The notes: a model not told the origin generated them from the sequence alone. Counted from the stretch's first letter, positions 1 to 5,289 are shown. The stretch: DNA of 5,289 bases from Dokdonella_A sp040002595 (GCA_040002595.1 JBDUED010000163.1:1-5289), one strand, 5' to 3'. Numbers and translations are program-made.

Positions 1-52
1 CAGCAAACCCGAGCGGGCGCGCGCAAGGGCGCGAACGCTTCGGCCGCGGCAC
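1..52 (-). CDS. Possible start of a third gene of the sigma-factor operon (partial, runs off the left edge)
   Basis: A GTG at 52-50 on the minus strand, 27 bases after the stop of the membrane-protein gene, opens a frame reading MPRPKRSRPCARPLGFA up to the window edge. A basic N-terminus turning hydrophobic is what a signal peptide would look like. In related operons (sigma factor, DUF3619 protein, DUF3106 protein) the third gene encodes a secreted protein, so position and appearance agree. The other two minus-strand frames are also open here, with possible TTG starts at 54 and 69, and no strong Shine-Dalgarno sequence is present. Only 17 residues are visible, so the frame and even the existence of the gene are uncertain. 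Confidence 0.22.
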   Translation of the reverse strand, partial: MPRPKRSRPCARPLGFA

Positions 53-79
53 AAGGGGGTGTCCCGTCCAATCGAAAAA

Positions 80-445
80 TCAGCCATCGCCGTCCTGCTG
101 CTCGGCATCGAGCCAGGCGTAGAAATCGAGGTTTTCATACAATTCGAGGTTGTCCTCCGCAACAACGACATCGACTTCGGCGCCTTGTTCAAGCGCAAGC
201 GGCGCCACCGCCGGCGAAAGTGCGTGATGGTGCGTGATTCCGAACGCCAGCAGCAGCGCCAGTGTGGCGCCGGCCAAGCCTGCGCCAATCAGCCAACCCA
301 ACCCCGCGTTGCGCCGGCGCTGGACCAGTGCGGCCTGACGCGTGCGATTGAGCCGCGACAAGGTCGCTGCATCGAGCGATGCGGCCGATTGATCGAGCAG
401 TTCAAGCGCGCGCTCGACCCAGGGTTGGTTGCGCGGAGCGTTCAT
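80..445 (-). CDS. Small single-pass membrane protein cotranscribed with an ECF sigma factor (DUF3619-like architecture)
   Basis: This 121-residue protein has a charged cytoplasmic N-terminal part (residues 1-47, including LDAATLSRLNRTRQAAL at 24-40). One hydrophobic segment follows at about 48-70 (LGWLIGAGLAGATLALLLAF), then an acidic tail of about 50 residues ending in ELYENLDFYAWLDAE (101-115). The length, the N-terminal 'LxAxTLxRLxxxRxxAL' pattern, the single membrane helix and the tyrosine/aspartate-rich end resemble DUF3619-type proteins encoded next to sigma factors in proteobacteria. That assignment is by resemblance only. Its ATG (445-443) overlaps the sigma-factor TGA (444-442) as ATGA, and a strong GGAGG lies 7 bases upstream (at 457-453), inside the sigma gene. 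Coupled translation is therefore likely. By position it could be a membrane regulator or anti-sigma-like partner, but no HxxxCxxC zinc anti-sigma motif is present, so that role is inferred. Its function is unknown. Confidence 0.85.
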   Translation of the reverse strand: MNAPRNQPWVERALELLDQSAASLDAATLSRLNRTRQAALVQRRRNAGLGWLIGAGLAGATLALLLAFGITHHHALSPAVAPLALEQGAEVDVVVAEDNLELYENLDFYAWLDAEQQDGDG

Positions 446-1038
446 CGGTGCGCCTCCAGATACGTACGCAGGTTACCCAGCGCACGAAACAAATGAGTTT
501 TCACACTGCCCTCGCTGCAGCGCATCGCGGTGGCGGTCGCGGCGACATCGAGGCCTTCCCACAGGCGCAGCAGGAACGCCTGGCGTTGGCGCAGAGGCAG
601 GGCGCGCAGAGCCGACTCCAGTGCTCTGGACGCTTCGCGGTCAGCGAGGCGGGCCAGCGGCCCCGGTTCGTACGGGTCCGGCGCCGCAGCGATGGGATCC
701 TCGTCCGCGTCGGCGTCGCGCTCAAACCAGCCGAGCCAGCGTCCACGTACCCGCTGGCGGCGACGCCAGTCATGGATGCGGCTGTCCAGCACCCGCCAGA
801 ACAACGGCGCCCATTCGCCCGGCTCGCGCGCGCTGTAGTGGCGCACAAAACCGAACATCGCGTCCTGGACCAGATCAAGCGCTTCGTCGCGATTGCCGGT
901 CGCCAATTCAGCCATGCGCAGCGCACGCCGCTCCGTATCCCGCAGAAAACGTTCGACCGTCCGCGTCGCCTCTGTGCCTGTGGCAGTTGCTGCGCACATG
1001 CGTTCGGGGACGCTCATGAAACAGGAATCGGCAAGCAT
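442..1038 (-). CDS. ECF-type RNA polymerase sigma-70 factor
   Basis: The protein would bind core RNA polymerase and direct it to its own promoter class. With the start chosen here it has 198 residues. Sigma region 2 spans about 27-96, with the core-binding/-10 segment around DEALDLVQDAMFGF (51-64) and the basic, tryptophan-containing IHDWRRRQRVRGRW (88-101). An acidic linker (107-125) follows. Sigma region 4 (137-195) carries the helix-turn-helix: LPLRQRQAFLLRLWEGLDVA at 147-166, then CSEGSVKTHLFRAL at 174-187. There is no region 1.1 or 3, as expected for ECF factors. ATG 1038 was chosen because AAAGG lies 10 bases before it. ATG 1017 is a credible alternative, the frame stays open up to an ATG at 1125, and conserved sequence only begins near residue 27. 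The stop overlaps the next gene by ATGA. It resembles sigma factors found in Xanthomonadales whose stimulus and regulon I do not know. Confidence 0.92.
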   Translation of the reverse strand: MLADSCFMSVPERMCAATATGTEATRTVERFLRDTERRALRMAELATGNRDEALDLVQDAMFGFVRHYSAREPGEWAPLFWRVLDSRIHDWRRRQRVRGRWLGWFERDADADEDPIAAAPDPYEPGPLARLADREASRALESALRALPLRQRQAFLLRLWEGLDVAATATAMRCSEGSVKTHLFRALGNLRTYLEAHR

Positions 1039-1152
1039 TCTTGAGGCGCCTTTCGCGGAGCTTTCACCACGCCATAAACGCGGCAGCGCGGCAACGGTTG
1101 ACGCGATGGCCGCGCCACGCCTCACGGAACAAGTTCAATCGCCGATGTCAAG

Positions 1153-1175
1153 CGGTTGTGCACGGTTGTGCACAA
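1153..1175. repeat. Tandem 10-bp repeat ending in a TTGTGCACAA palindrome
   Basis: CGGTTGTGCA occurs twice in direct succession (1153-1162 and 1163-1172). The second copy continues into the perfect 10-bp palindrome TTGTGCACAA (1166-1175). Each strand of that palindrome matches 7 of 9 positions of the DnaA box TTATCCACA. It could be a repressor or activator operator, a weak DnaA site, or chance. It lies about 115 bases upstream of the sigma-factor start and downstream of the weak promoter candidate at 1219-1247, so it would fall in the sigma operon leader if that promoter is real. Confidence 0.6.
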
Positions 1176-1218
1176 TCGCGGCGTGCCCGACCCGACGTGC
1201 TGCAATTGCAAAATAATT

Positions 1219-1247
1219 TCTGTACTGCGGCTTGAATCGGTGTGCAA
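1219..1247 (-). promoter_or_regulatory. Weak candidate promoter for the sigma-factor operon
   Basis: On the minus strand TTGCAC (1247-1242) and TACAGA (1224-1219) are separated by exactly 17 bases, the spacing of a sigma-70 promoter. Each hexamer matches only 3 of 6 consensus positions. Its main support is location, in the only AT-rich part of the region upstream of the sigma gene. An ECF operon may instead be transcribed by its own sigma factor from a promoter of unknown sequence. Confidence 0.2.
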
Positions 1248-1253
1248 GTGCCT

Positions 1254-1288
1254 GAAAATAAAACGCATTAAAGATTGATTAAATATTC
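1254..1288. other. AT-rich block, possible DNA unwinding element
   Basis: Only 7 of these 35 bases are G or C (20%), within otherwise strongly GC-rich DNA. The block includes GAAAATAAAACGCATTAAAG and GATTGATTAAATATTC. It lies 55 bases from the nearest DnaA-box-like 9-mer, a layout seen in replication origins where DnaA melts an adjacent AT-rich segment. AT-rich promoter or upstream-element DNA is the simpler explanation. Confidence 0.45.
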
Positions 1289-1343
1289 GCCAACAAGAGT
1301 GGCAGTGCGCCGCCATGCGCTTCCCAGCGCAGTCGGAAACGAT

Positions 1344-1378
1344 TGATCCACAGAGTTATCCACAATCGTTGTGGATAA
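1344..1378. promoter_or_regulatory. Cluster of three DnaA-box-like sites, two perfect and inverted
   Basis: Two perfect DnaA consensus boxes face each other: TTATCCACA at 1356-1364 on the plus strand and its complement TGTGGATAA at 1370-1378. A third site, TGATCCACA at 1344-1352, has one mismatch. The inverted pair is part of a larger perfect inverted repeat, with 11-base arms GTTATCCACAA (1355-1365) and TTGTGGATAAC (1369-1379) around a TCG centre. DnaA binds such 9-mers at origins and at promoters it controls. The cluster is about 210 bases upstream of priA, so DnaA control of priA or an origin-like role are both possible. The symmetry would also suit a dimeric repressor. No T run follows on either strand, so it is not a terminator. 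Confidence 0.6.
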
Positions 1379-1422
1379 CGGAAAATTCGCAGCGCAGCTC
1401 GATAGTTAACCCACCCTCTTGA

Positions 1423-1440
1423 TGGTTTCCTTAGAAACCA
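1423..1440 (+). other. Perfect 7-bp hairpin in the priA upstream region
   Basis: TGGTTTC, a CTTA loop, and GAAACCA form a perfect 7-base-pair stem with a 4-base loop. No T run follows, so it is not an intrinsic terminator. If transcription of priA begins to its left, the hairpin would sit in the mRNA leader about 150 bases before the start codon. Its function is unknown. Confidence 0.4.
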
Positions 1441-1564
1441 CCTGCAACTGACACAAGTCGTTGGCGTGGCTGCCGGCTACACTGGAAGCGGCGTGGATTT
1501 GGGCATACTGGTCAACGCCAAACGCGAACCATCGTCTTAAGTCGACGCCCTCAAGGTCCTGCGC

Positions 1565-1591
1565 ATGCCCTCGATATCGCCGAGCCCATGA
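1565..1591 (+). CDS. Possible 8-codon leader peptide overlapping the priA start
   Basis: ATG at 1565 opens a frame reading MPSISPSP, and its TGA (1589-1591) overlaps the priA ATG (1588-1590) as ATGA. AAGG at 1553-1556 lies 8 bases before this ATG, a good Shine-Dalgarno position. The 20 bases before the priA ATG contain no Shine-Dalgarno sequence. The arrangement fits a leader peptide whose termination hands ribosomes to priA by reinitiation. The peptide itself need not have a function. With only eight codons, a chance arrangement cannot be excluded. Confidence 0.33.
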   Translation: MPSISPSP

Positions 1592-3756
1592 CTTCGATCC
1601 TGCGCATCGCCCTGCCGGTTCCGCTGAATGTATTGTTCGATTACCGCAGCGATACCGCCATAGCGATCGGCTGCCGCGTGCTCGTGCCGTTCGGGCAGCG
1701 GCAGGTCGTCGGCGTCGTCGTCGAGCACGCTGCAACATCGCAGTTGCGCGACGAGCAGCTCAAGCAGATAGAACAGGCGCTCGACGTGGCACCGCTGCTG
1801 ACCGCTGAATTGATGGCGACCTTGCGCTGGGGCGCGCGCTACTACCAGCACCCGATTGGGGACGTGTTGCAGTCGGCTTTGCCGGTCGCGTTGCGCAGCG
1901 CTCGCGCGCTGCCGCAAACCGGTATCTCCGGCTTCCATCTGACCGCGGCCGGAGTCGCGGCACGCACCGATCCGGCGCGCCGTCGCAGCTCGCGCATCGA
2001 TAGCTTGCTCGATGCGTTGACCAGCGGGCCGATGAGCAGTGCGGCGCTCGCCGCGCTGGTCGGTTCCGCGGCACCTGCCCGCACGGCCTTGAAGCACGGC
2101 TGGATCGAACGCGTGCACGTTGCGCCGGATGCAGTCGCGACAGTTGCGCTCGACGGACCACGTCTCAACGACGAGCAACGCGCAGGCGCCGATGCGGTGA
2201 TTGCCGCCGGCGCCAGCTTTGCGGCGTTCCTCCTCGATGGCGTCACCGGCAGCGGCAAGACCGAGGTGTACCTCGCGATCATCCGCGAGTGTCTCGCGCA
2301 GGGACGTCAGGCGCTGGTACTGGTACCGGAGATTGCGCTGACACCGCAGGCATTGCGCCGCTTCCGCGAACGCCTCGGGGTCGAGATTGCGGCACTGCAT
2401 TCGGGACTCGGGGAAAGCGAACGCGCCCGCGCGTGGCTGGCGGCGGCGCGCGGCGAAGCGGCAGTCGTTCTCGGCACGCGCTCGGCAATCTTTGTGCCGC
2501 TGCCGAAACCCGGCGTGATCATCGTCGACGAAGAACACGATGCCTCCTACAAGCAGCAGGAAGGGTTTCGCTACCACGCGCGCGATCTGGCCGTGATGCG
2601 TGCCAAGGCGCTCGACATTCCGGTCGTGTTGGGTTCGGCGACCCCGTCACTGGAAAGTCTCGCCAACGTCGCTGCGCAGCGTTATCGGTCGCTGCGCCTC
2701 AACCATCGCGCCGGCATGGCGCAACCGCCGGCATTGCATGTCGTTGATCTGCGCCGGCAGCGCTTGAGCCAGGGTTTTGCGGCGCCAACGCTGGAGGCAA
2801 TCGGCGCCTGCCTCGCACGCGGCGAACAAGCGCTGATTTTCAGGAATCGCCGCGGTTACGCGCCGGTGCTGCTGTGTCACGACTGCGGCTGGAGTGCGCA
2901 ATGTCCGCAGTGCGAACGCGCGCTGACCTGGCACCGCAGGGAGGCGCGCTTGCGTTGCCATCATTGCGGCTTCGAGCAGCGGGTTCCACGCGCGTGTCCG
3001 GACTGCGGCAGCCTCGCTTTGCATCCGGTCGGCGAAGGCACCGAGCGTATCGCGGAAACTCTCGCCGCGCAGTTCCCCGATGCACCGATCGTGCGCGTCG
3101 ATCGCGACACCACGCGCGGGCGACGCGCCCGCGATGCCTTGTTCGACAGCCTGCCCGATGTCGGCGCGCGCATCCTGATCGGCACCCAGATGCTGGCCAA
3201 GGGTCACGACTTGCCGCACCTGACCCTGGTCGTGGTACTTGGGGTCGACGAGGGACTCTACAGCGTCGATTTTCGCGCCAGCGAGCGGCTTGGACAATTG
3301 GTCGTGCAAGTGGCCGGTCGCGCGGGCCGCGCGGAGCGCGCCGGTAGCGTAATCCTGCAGACTCATGATCCGGCGCATCCGTTGCTCAACGTGCTGCTCA
3401 ACGGCGGGTATCGCGCCTTGGCGATGCAATTGCTTGACGATCGCCGCGCAGCGAGTTTGCCGCCGTTTGCACAACTGGCGTTGTTGCGCGCGGAAGCCAA
3501 GGACAAAACCGCGCTCGAAGCATTTCTGCTCGCCGCCGTGCGGGCCGCCAAGAATCCATCGATCCTCGCCCACGGACCGCTGGCCGCGCCCATGCCGCTG
3601 CGCGCGGGGTTGTGCCGCGGCCAGGTCCTGATTGAAGGCGCCGAGCGCGCCGCCATGCAGGCATTCCTTCCCGGCTGGCTCGATGATGTGCGCGCGTTGC
3701 CCGCTGCGCGCCGGGTGCGCTGGTCGATCGATGTCGATCCGGTCGATCTTTATTGA
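1588..3756 (+). CDS. priA: Primosomal protein N', replication restart helicase PriA
   Basis: PriA recognises abandoned replication forks and D-loops, remodels them as a 3'-5' superfamily 2 DNA helicase, and starts reloading of DnaB without DnaA. This 722-residue protein is close to the E. coli length (732). The N-terminal DNA-binding domain begins at once (ALPVPLNVLFDYR, 8-20). Helicase motifs are complete: Walker A GVTGSGKTE (218-226), Walker B DEEHD (314-318), GSATPSLE (349-356), GTQMLAKGHD (532-541) and QVAGRAGR (574-581). Inserted in the second helicase lobe are eight zinc-binding cysteines (C430, C433, C439, C442, C457, C460, C470, C473) with the spacing of E. coli PriA, which binds two zinc ions. 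The C-terminal domain ends in the conserved DVDP motif near 715-718. ATG 1588 is the only possible start, because no start codon lies upstream in frame before the stop at 1432. It lacks a Shine-Dalgarno sequence and overlaps a short upstream frame. No defect is seen. Confidence 0.98.
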   Translation: MTSILRIALPVPLNVLFDYRSDTAIAIGCRVLVPFGQRQVVGVVVEHAATSQLRDEQLKQIEQALDVAPLLTAELMATLRWGARYYQHPIGDVLQSALPVALRSARALPQTGISGFHLTAAGVAARTDPARRRSSRIDSLLDALTSGPMSSAALAALVGSAAPARTALKHGWIERVHVAPDAVATVALDGPRLNDEQRAGADAVIAAGASFAAFLLDGVTGSGKTEVYLAIIRECLAQGRQALVLVPEIALTPQALRRFRERLGVEIAALHSGLGESERARAWLAAARGEAAVVLGTRSAIFVPLPKPGVIIVDEEHDASYKQQEGFRYHARDLAVMRAKALDIPVVLGSATPSLESLANVAAQRYRSLRLNHRAGMAQPPALHVVDLRRQRLSQGFAAPTLEAIGACLARGEQALIFRNRRGYAPVLLCHDCGWSAQCPQCERALTWHRREARLRCHHCGFEQRVPRACPDCGSLALHPVGEGTERIAETLAAQFPDAPIVRVDRDTTRGRRARDALFDSLPDVGARILIGTQMLAKGHDLPHLTLVVVLGVDEGLYSVDFRASERLGQLVVQVAGRAGRAERAGSVILQTHDPAHPLLNVLLNGGYRALAMQLLDDRRAASLPPFAQLALLRAEAKDKTALEAFLLAAVRAAKNPSILAHGPLAAPMPLRAGLCRGQVLIEGAERAAMQAFLPGWLDDVRALPAARRVRWSIDVDPVDLY

Positions 3757-3768
3757 ACGTGTCGAGTC

Positions 3769-3798
3769 GTGCCCCGCAGCACCTGTGCGATTTTTTTT
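3769..3798 (+). terminator. Weak intrinsic terminator candidate after priA
   Basis: Eight consecutive T (3791-3798) begin 35 bases after the priA stop codon. Two short alternative stems precede them: GTGC/GCAC (3769-3772 with 3779-3782), and CGCA/TGCG (3775-3778 with 3786-3789, 7-base loop), the second ending one base before the T run. The T run is convincing for such GC-rich DNA, but the 4-bp stems are short, so termination may be partial or helped by Rho. It supports treating the next gene as a separate transcription unit. Confidence 0.4.
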
Positions 3799-3934
3799 CG
3801 CCCAATATTGCTGTAGATCACGGTGGGCGCATCAAGGGCAGCCTGCACGAAGAAGGTCGCCGCGGGCACGCGCCTTATCGCTGAACCGTCCACGCATCGT
3901 GCCGACCGCACAATGTCCAAGTCTTGCGCAGGAT

Positions 3935-3966
3935 GTCGTTATAGAAAACGACCTTTTCTGCGGGAG
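3935..3966 (+). promoter_or_regulatory. Two mutually exclusive short hairpins and the Shine-Dalgarno site before the beta-helix gene
   Basis: GTCGTT (3935-3940) can pair with AACGAC (3947-3952). Overlapping this, AGAAAA (3943-3948) can pair with TTTTCT (3954-3959). The two stems share bases, so only one can form at a time. The second ends two bases before the Shine-Dalgarno GGGAG (3962-3966), which stands 7 bases before the ATG. A TATAGA at 3940-3945 resembles a -10 box, but no matching -35 box is seen. Stems of 6 bp are short enough to be chance. Confidence 0.25.
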
Positions 3967-3973
3967 TTGCGGC

Positions 3974-5254
3974 ATGAGCGGTGTAGCACATTCGAGTTTA
4001 CGTCGCGGGCGGCTGCTGGCACTGCCCATTGCACTGGCGGCGGCGATCCCTGCTGCCGCGAGCGTCCTGACCTGGCCCGGAGCGTCGCCGTGCAACACGA
4101 CGCTGCAAGCTTGCATTTCCGCCGCCGCGGCTGGCGACATCGTGAACGTAGCGAGCAATGGTCCGATCGCGGAATCGGTCGAAATCTTCCACAAGAGCTT
4201 GACGTTGCGAGCAGCCCTCGGTTTTTCACCGGTGTTCCAGAACGGGCCCTCACTCGACGCAATCGAGGCTTTTGGCGCCGACACCGCAGTAGCGGTCACA
4301 ATCGAAGGGATGACCGTGCGCGGCGGCTTCATCGGTGCTTACCAAGGGGGCAGCGGCGCCTTCAGCGTGCAGATTCAGAACAACATCATTGAAGCCGATG
4401 GACTCGGCGGGAATCTCACTGCCATCAAGATAGGCACGTTTGGCGCCGCCCCCACCGGGTCGGTGAATCTTGTCATCTCCAGCAACCACATCGGCCTCGG
4501 GTTCCTCGGTGGCGACGACATCTCCGCCATCGGCATCGACGATTTGCCCGGCCAGACCACCGGCCTGATCATGGGCAATACGGTTGTGAGTGGCGGTCCC
4601 TCGAGCACGCTCAGCGCGATCAGGATCCATAACGGCGCCGGCGCGGCCGATTTCGATCTGCGCTACAACCGGCTTGAGGCGAGCGGCTACAACGGGGGCA
4701 TCCTGCTGAGCCAGGACGGCGCCAGCGGCACCATGACCGCACACATTCTCAACAATCTGGTGACTGGGACCATCGACTACACCGGACCACAGCCGGGCGC
4801 GATTTCGTTGCTGGCCAATGCAGGTAGCCTGCAGGCCACCGTAGTGAACAATACGCTCGCCGGGAACGCCACCGGTTTCATCGCGAGCGTCGCCTCAGGC
4901 GCAACCCTGAGTGGCGTGCTGGCGAATACACTGGTGGCCAACAACGCAAATCAAGGCGTCATCATCGGTGTCACGGCTGCCGCCGGATTCTCCAACCAAT
5001 CCAATCTCATCTTCGGCAATGGCTCGAACGCCCTGACCCCCGGACCGGGCACGGTCCAGGCGGATCCCAAGTTTGTGGGTGCCGGCAATTACCACCCGCG
5101 CAACGACTCGCCGGTGCGTGATGCCGGCAATACGGCTCTTGCCACAGGCCTTCCCGTCGATCTCGACGGTGCCCAGCGGGTCGTCGGCCCGGCCATCGAC
5201 ATCGGTGCGTGGGAGTTGGGCGATTCGATTTTCGCGAACGGCTTCGATCCTTGA
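3974..5254 (+). CDS. Secreted right-handed parallel beta-helix protein, choice-of-anchor Q type, with IFANGFDP tail
   Basis: This 426-residue protein begins with a Sec signal peptide: basic SSLRRGR (7-13), hydrophobic LLALPIALAAAIPAAA (14-29), cleavage probably near 29-30. A CNTTLQACISAAAAGDIV segment (40-57) with two cysteines caps the fold. Coil-like repeats carry a recurrent Asn-x-[hydrophobic] turn, with Asn at 137, 171, 202, 232, 261, 293, 318 and 344, 25-34 residues apart, as in the asparagine ladder of pectate-lyase-like beta-helices. The C-terminal part (363-414, including ADPKFV, YHPRNDSPVRDAG, PVDLDGAQRVVG and DIGAWE) matches the choice-of-anchor Q domain. It ends GDSIFANGFDP. No catalytic residues are recognisable, so enzyme, adhesin or structural surface protein are all possible. 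ATG 3974 was chosen for its GGGAG 7 bases upstream and the signal peptide directly after it; the frame is open further upstream into the priA end, where the codons give no sensible protein. Confidence 0.93.
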   Translation: MSGVAHSSLRRGRLLALPIALAAAIPAAASVLTWPGASPCNTTLQACISAAAAGDIVNVASNGPIAESVEIFHKSLTLRAALGFSPVFQNGPSLDAIEAFGADTAVAVTIEGMTVRGGFIGAYQGGSGAFSVQIQNNIIEADGLGGNLTAIKIGTFGAAPTGSVNLVISSNHIGLGFLGGDDISAIGIDDLPGQTTGLIMGNTVVSGGPSSTLSAIRIHNGAGAADFDLRYNRLEASGYNGGILLSQDGASGTMTAHILNNLVTGTIDYTGPQPGAISLLANAGSLQATVVNNTLAGNATGFIASVASGATLSGVLANTLVANNANQGVIIGVTAAAGFSNQSNLIFGNGSNALTPGPGTVQADPKFVGAGNYHPRNDSPVRDAGNTALATGLPVDLDGAQRVVGPAIDIGAWELGDSIFANGFDP

Positions 5255-5289
5255 TCGAGCACCTGCACCGCAAGGGCGCGTACAGCACG

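Larger units (their letters stand above)
1039..1587. other. Divergent intergenic region with origin-like or regulatory architecture
   Basis: These 549 bases separate the leftward sigma operon from rightward priA and contain no convincing protein gene beyond one possible leader peptide near the end. From left to right there is a GC-rich stretch without visible features (1039-1150), a tandem repeat/palindrome (1153-1175), a TGCAATTGCA palindrome (1201-1210), an AT-rich block (1254-1288), DnaA-box-like 9-mers (1344-1378), a hairpin (1423-1440) and the priA leader. From 1435 the priA frame is open but has no ATG, GTG or TTG before 1588, so priA cannot begin earlier. Promoters for both directions must lie here, but none matches the consensus well. 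Confidence 0.7.

Noticed and set aside
379..1044. Open frame (221 codons) on the plus strand opposite the sigma factor
   Set aside because: The minus strand carries clear sigma regions 2 and 4 and a coupled downstream gene. The plus frame is low-complexity basic sequence.
1355..1379. The 11-bp inverted repeat read as an intrinsic terminator
   Set aside because: Neither strand has a T run after the stem, and both arms are perfect or near-perfect DnaA boxes.
1401..1406. GATAGT as a -10 box for priA
   Set aside because: No acceptable -35 hexamer lies 16-18 bases upstream.
1422..1451. Nine-codon frame MVSLETTCN in the priA upstream region
   Set aside because: It has no Shine-Dalgarno sequence, is embedded in a hairpin and is not linked to a downstream start.
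1537..2577. Long open frame (346 codons) on the minus strand opposite priA
   Set aside because: It lies antisense to a complete, motif-rich priA, its composition is arginine/alanine-rich shadow sequence, and it shows no domain. High GC content creates such frames.
2647..3573. Long open frame (308 codons) on the minus strand opposite the priA helicase and zinc region
   Set aside because: This is the antisense shadow of conserved PriA codons, with no recognisable motif or ribosome binding site.
3632..3973. Upstream extension of the beta-helix gene into the end of priA
   Set aside because: The frame is open but encodes an unlikely basic/cysteine-containing stretch, whereas ATG 3974 has a Shine-Dalgarno site and is followed at once by a signal peptide.
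1..5289. CRISPR array, tRNA/rRNA genes, insertion sequence or phage attachment sites
   Set aside because: No regularly spaced repeats, no tRNA-like cloverleaf or rRNA sequence, no transposase motifs and no terminal inverted repeats with target duplications were seen.

Overview
The window is high-GC bacterial DNA with well-separated genes. It most likely comes from a gammaproteobacterium of the Xanthomonadales/Lysobacterales. That placement is an inference from three things: the kind of ECF sigma factor and small membrane protein pair on the left, a PriA with standard gammaproteobacterial spacing of its zinc-binding cysteines, and a secreted beta-helix protein ending in an 'IFANGFDP' tail, which I associate with secreted proteins of that group. 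No RNA gene, insertion sequence or CRISPR array is visible.

Left part, minus strand (1-1038): an ECF-type sigma-70 factor is followed, with a 4-base ATGA overlap, by a small single-pass membrane protein. A third gene may start just after it and run off the left edge. The order resembles the sigma factor - DUF3619 - DUF3106 operon known in other proteobacteria. The pair is probably translationally coupled, and the membrane protein may modulate the sigma factor, although it has no recognisable anti-sigma zinc motif.

Middle noncoding region (1039-1587): this 549-base divergent intergenic region is unusually structured. It holds a tandem 10-bp repeat ending in a palindrome, a 35-base stretch with only 20% GC, and a compact cluster of three DnaA-box-like 9-mers. 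Two of those are perfect TTATCCACA consensus sites arranged as an inverted repeat. The layout resembles an unwinding element next to DnaA boxes, so it is either an origin-like or DnaA-titrating site, or a DnaA-controlled promoter. It lies upstream of priA, whose product reloads the replicative helicase without DnaA.

Centre, plus strand (1588-3756): a complete priA, with all helicase motifs and eight zinc-binding cysteines. Its ATG has no Shine-Dalgarno sequence, but it overlaps the stop codon of an eight-codon open frame that does have one, which suggests translation by reinitiation. A weak terminator with a T8 run follows priA.

Right part, plus strand (3974-5254): a secreted right-handed parallel beta-helix protein of the 'choice-of-anchor Q' type. 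It has a signal peptide, an asparagine ladder of about eight coils and the IFANGFDP C-terminal tail. It appears to be a separate transcription unit. The last 35 bases hold nothing I can identify.
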